DNA from: Lachnospiraceae bacterium
Lineage (GTDB): Bacteria; Bacillota; Clostridia; Lachnospirales; Lachnospiraceae
DNA: 64,000 bases
Direction: 5' to 3'
NCBI GenBank assembly: GCA_017615545.1
Contig: JAFZZY010000008.1
Span: 39,816 to 103,815, forward strand
Notes under the pieces: model-generated
The model's database searches: none
What the model was told of the DNA's origin: nothing
The model's input: only the letters and a program-made list of their open reading frames with translations
Position numbers and translations under genes: made by a program
Shown: in pieces, positions 63,630 through 64,000 of the stretch
How the letters are laid out: each line of letters opens with the position of its first letter
Position numbering within the stretch: the stretch's first letter is position 1

Positions 63630-63961
63630 GCCACCAAAGCGGAGAAATAAGCTTCCTTTGGTGGCTTTTCAGGCTTTCATGGCTCGCCCTCACTGCATTT
63701 GCGGCCACCAAAACAACGAAAGAAGCTTCCTTTGGTGGCTTTTCAAGCTTTCATGGCTCCCCCTCACTGCATTTGCGGCCACCAAAACAGCGAAAGAAGC
63801 TTCCTTTGGTGGCTTTTCGAGCTTTCACGGCTCGCCCTCACTGCATTTACGGCCACCAAAACAACAAAAGAAGCTTCCTTTGGTGGCTTTTCGAGCTTTC
63901 ATGGCTCGCCCTCACTGCATTTTCGGCCACCAAACAGGGGAAATAAGCTTCATTTGGTTGC
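63630..63961. repeat. Palindromic element array 4 (five copies, exact 74-bp period)
   Basis: Five 36-nt elements start at 63630, 63704, 63778, 63852 and 63926. Each begins GCCACCAAA and ends TTTGGTGGC (last copy TTTGGTTGC), a 9-nt inverted pair, with GAAGCTTCC before the right arm. The 38-nt linkers (GCTTTCATGGCTC, then CCCTCACTGCATTT) are also conserved. It lies about 40 bp upstream of the clpP -35 and fills the gap to the window edge. No gene is seen here. Confidence 0.9.
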
Positions 63962-64000
63962 TTCATGCCATATCCTGAGCCGATCCACCGCCAAGTTTAC

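Noticed and set aside
62890..63978. Long plus-strand open frame across clpP and array 4
   Set aside because: It is antisense to clpP, which has full catalytic residues, and its end only reflects translation of the tandem repeat.

Overview
The window looks like the chromosome of an anaerobic Gram-positive Firmicute, most likely a Lachnospiraceae-type Clostridium relative. Evidence: strong AGGAGG-type ribosome binding sites, many TTGACA-N17-TATAAT promoters, a Gram-positive LexA box, the clpP-clpX-lon-engB gene order, an orphan DUF5717/DUF5716 pair known mostly from this family, a giant 2-hydroxyacyl-CoA dehydratase activator fusion, and cellobiose phosphorylase. I see no rRNA, tRNA, phage, plasmid or transposase genes. 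The family assignment rests on recalled protein families; no search was run.

Layout: (1) 1-7.8 kb: the 5' part of a GGDEF protein, then an apparent eight-gene minus-strand operon of small-molecule-modifying enzymes (two APH-fold kinases, an ANT(6)-like protein with a damaged active site, two GNATs, a methyltransferase-Nudix fusion, a cupin and a PAS protein). (2) 7.8-20.8 kb: a self-regulated MarR protein with a Gly-rich repeat, a sodium:alanine symporter, pgcA-guaA beside a purine permease, lysA behind a rhomboid-like protein, and CorA. (3) 21-32 kb: the dehydratase activator, an unknown membrane protein, an AraC/SDR/alcohol dehydrogenase locus, and a coiled-coil protein. (4) 32-43 kb: a carbohydrate region with a LacI regulator, GH94 cellobiose phosphorylase, an AraC regulator and a GH95 fucosidase, plus an SOS-boxed DUF4130 repair gene and a truncated sugar-binding protein. 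(5) 43-56 kb: AI-2E transporter, orphan peptide-binding lipoprotein, tandem GNAT, valS, and the DUF5717/DUF5716/helical-repeat operon. (6) 56-63.5 kb: clpP, clpX, lon, engB and an LCP cell-wall protein in one direction.

The most striking signal is intergenic. Four separate gaps (about 1.3, 16.5, 26.4 and 63.6 kb) each hold a short array of 36-40 nt elements with 8-9 nt terminal inverted repeats. The stem sequence differs from array to array but is uniform within each, and elements recur every 73-75 bp (three arrays) or 62-63 bp (one), close to whole numbers of helical turns. A shared AAGCTT two bases before the right stem links three arrays, suggesting one family whose paired arms have changed together. 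A second, MITE-like family of nested palindromes occupies 26.64-26.86 and 37.26-38.1 kb. Both families tend to sit just 3' of genes. I do not recognise either as a described element.
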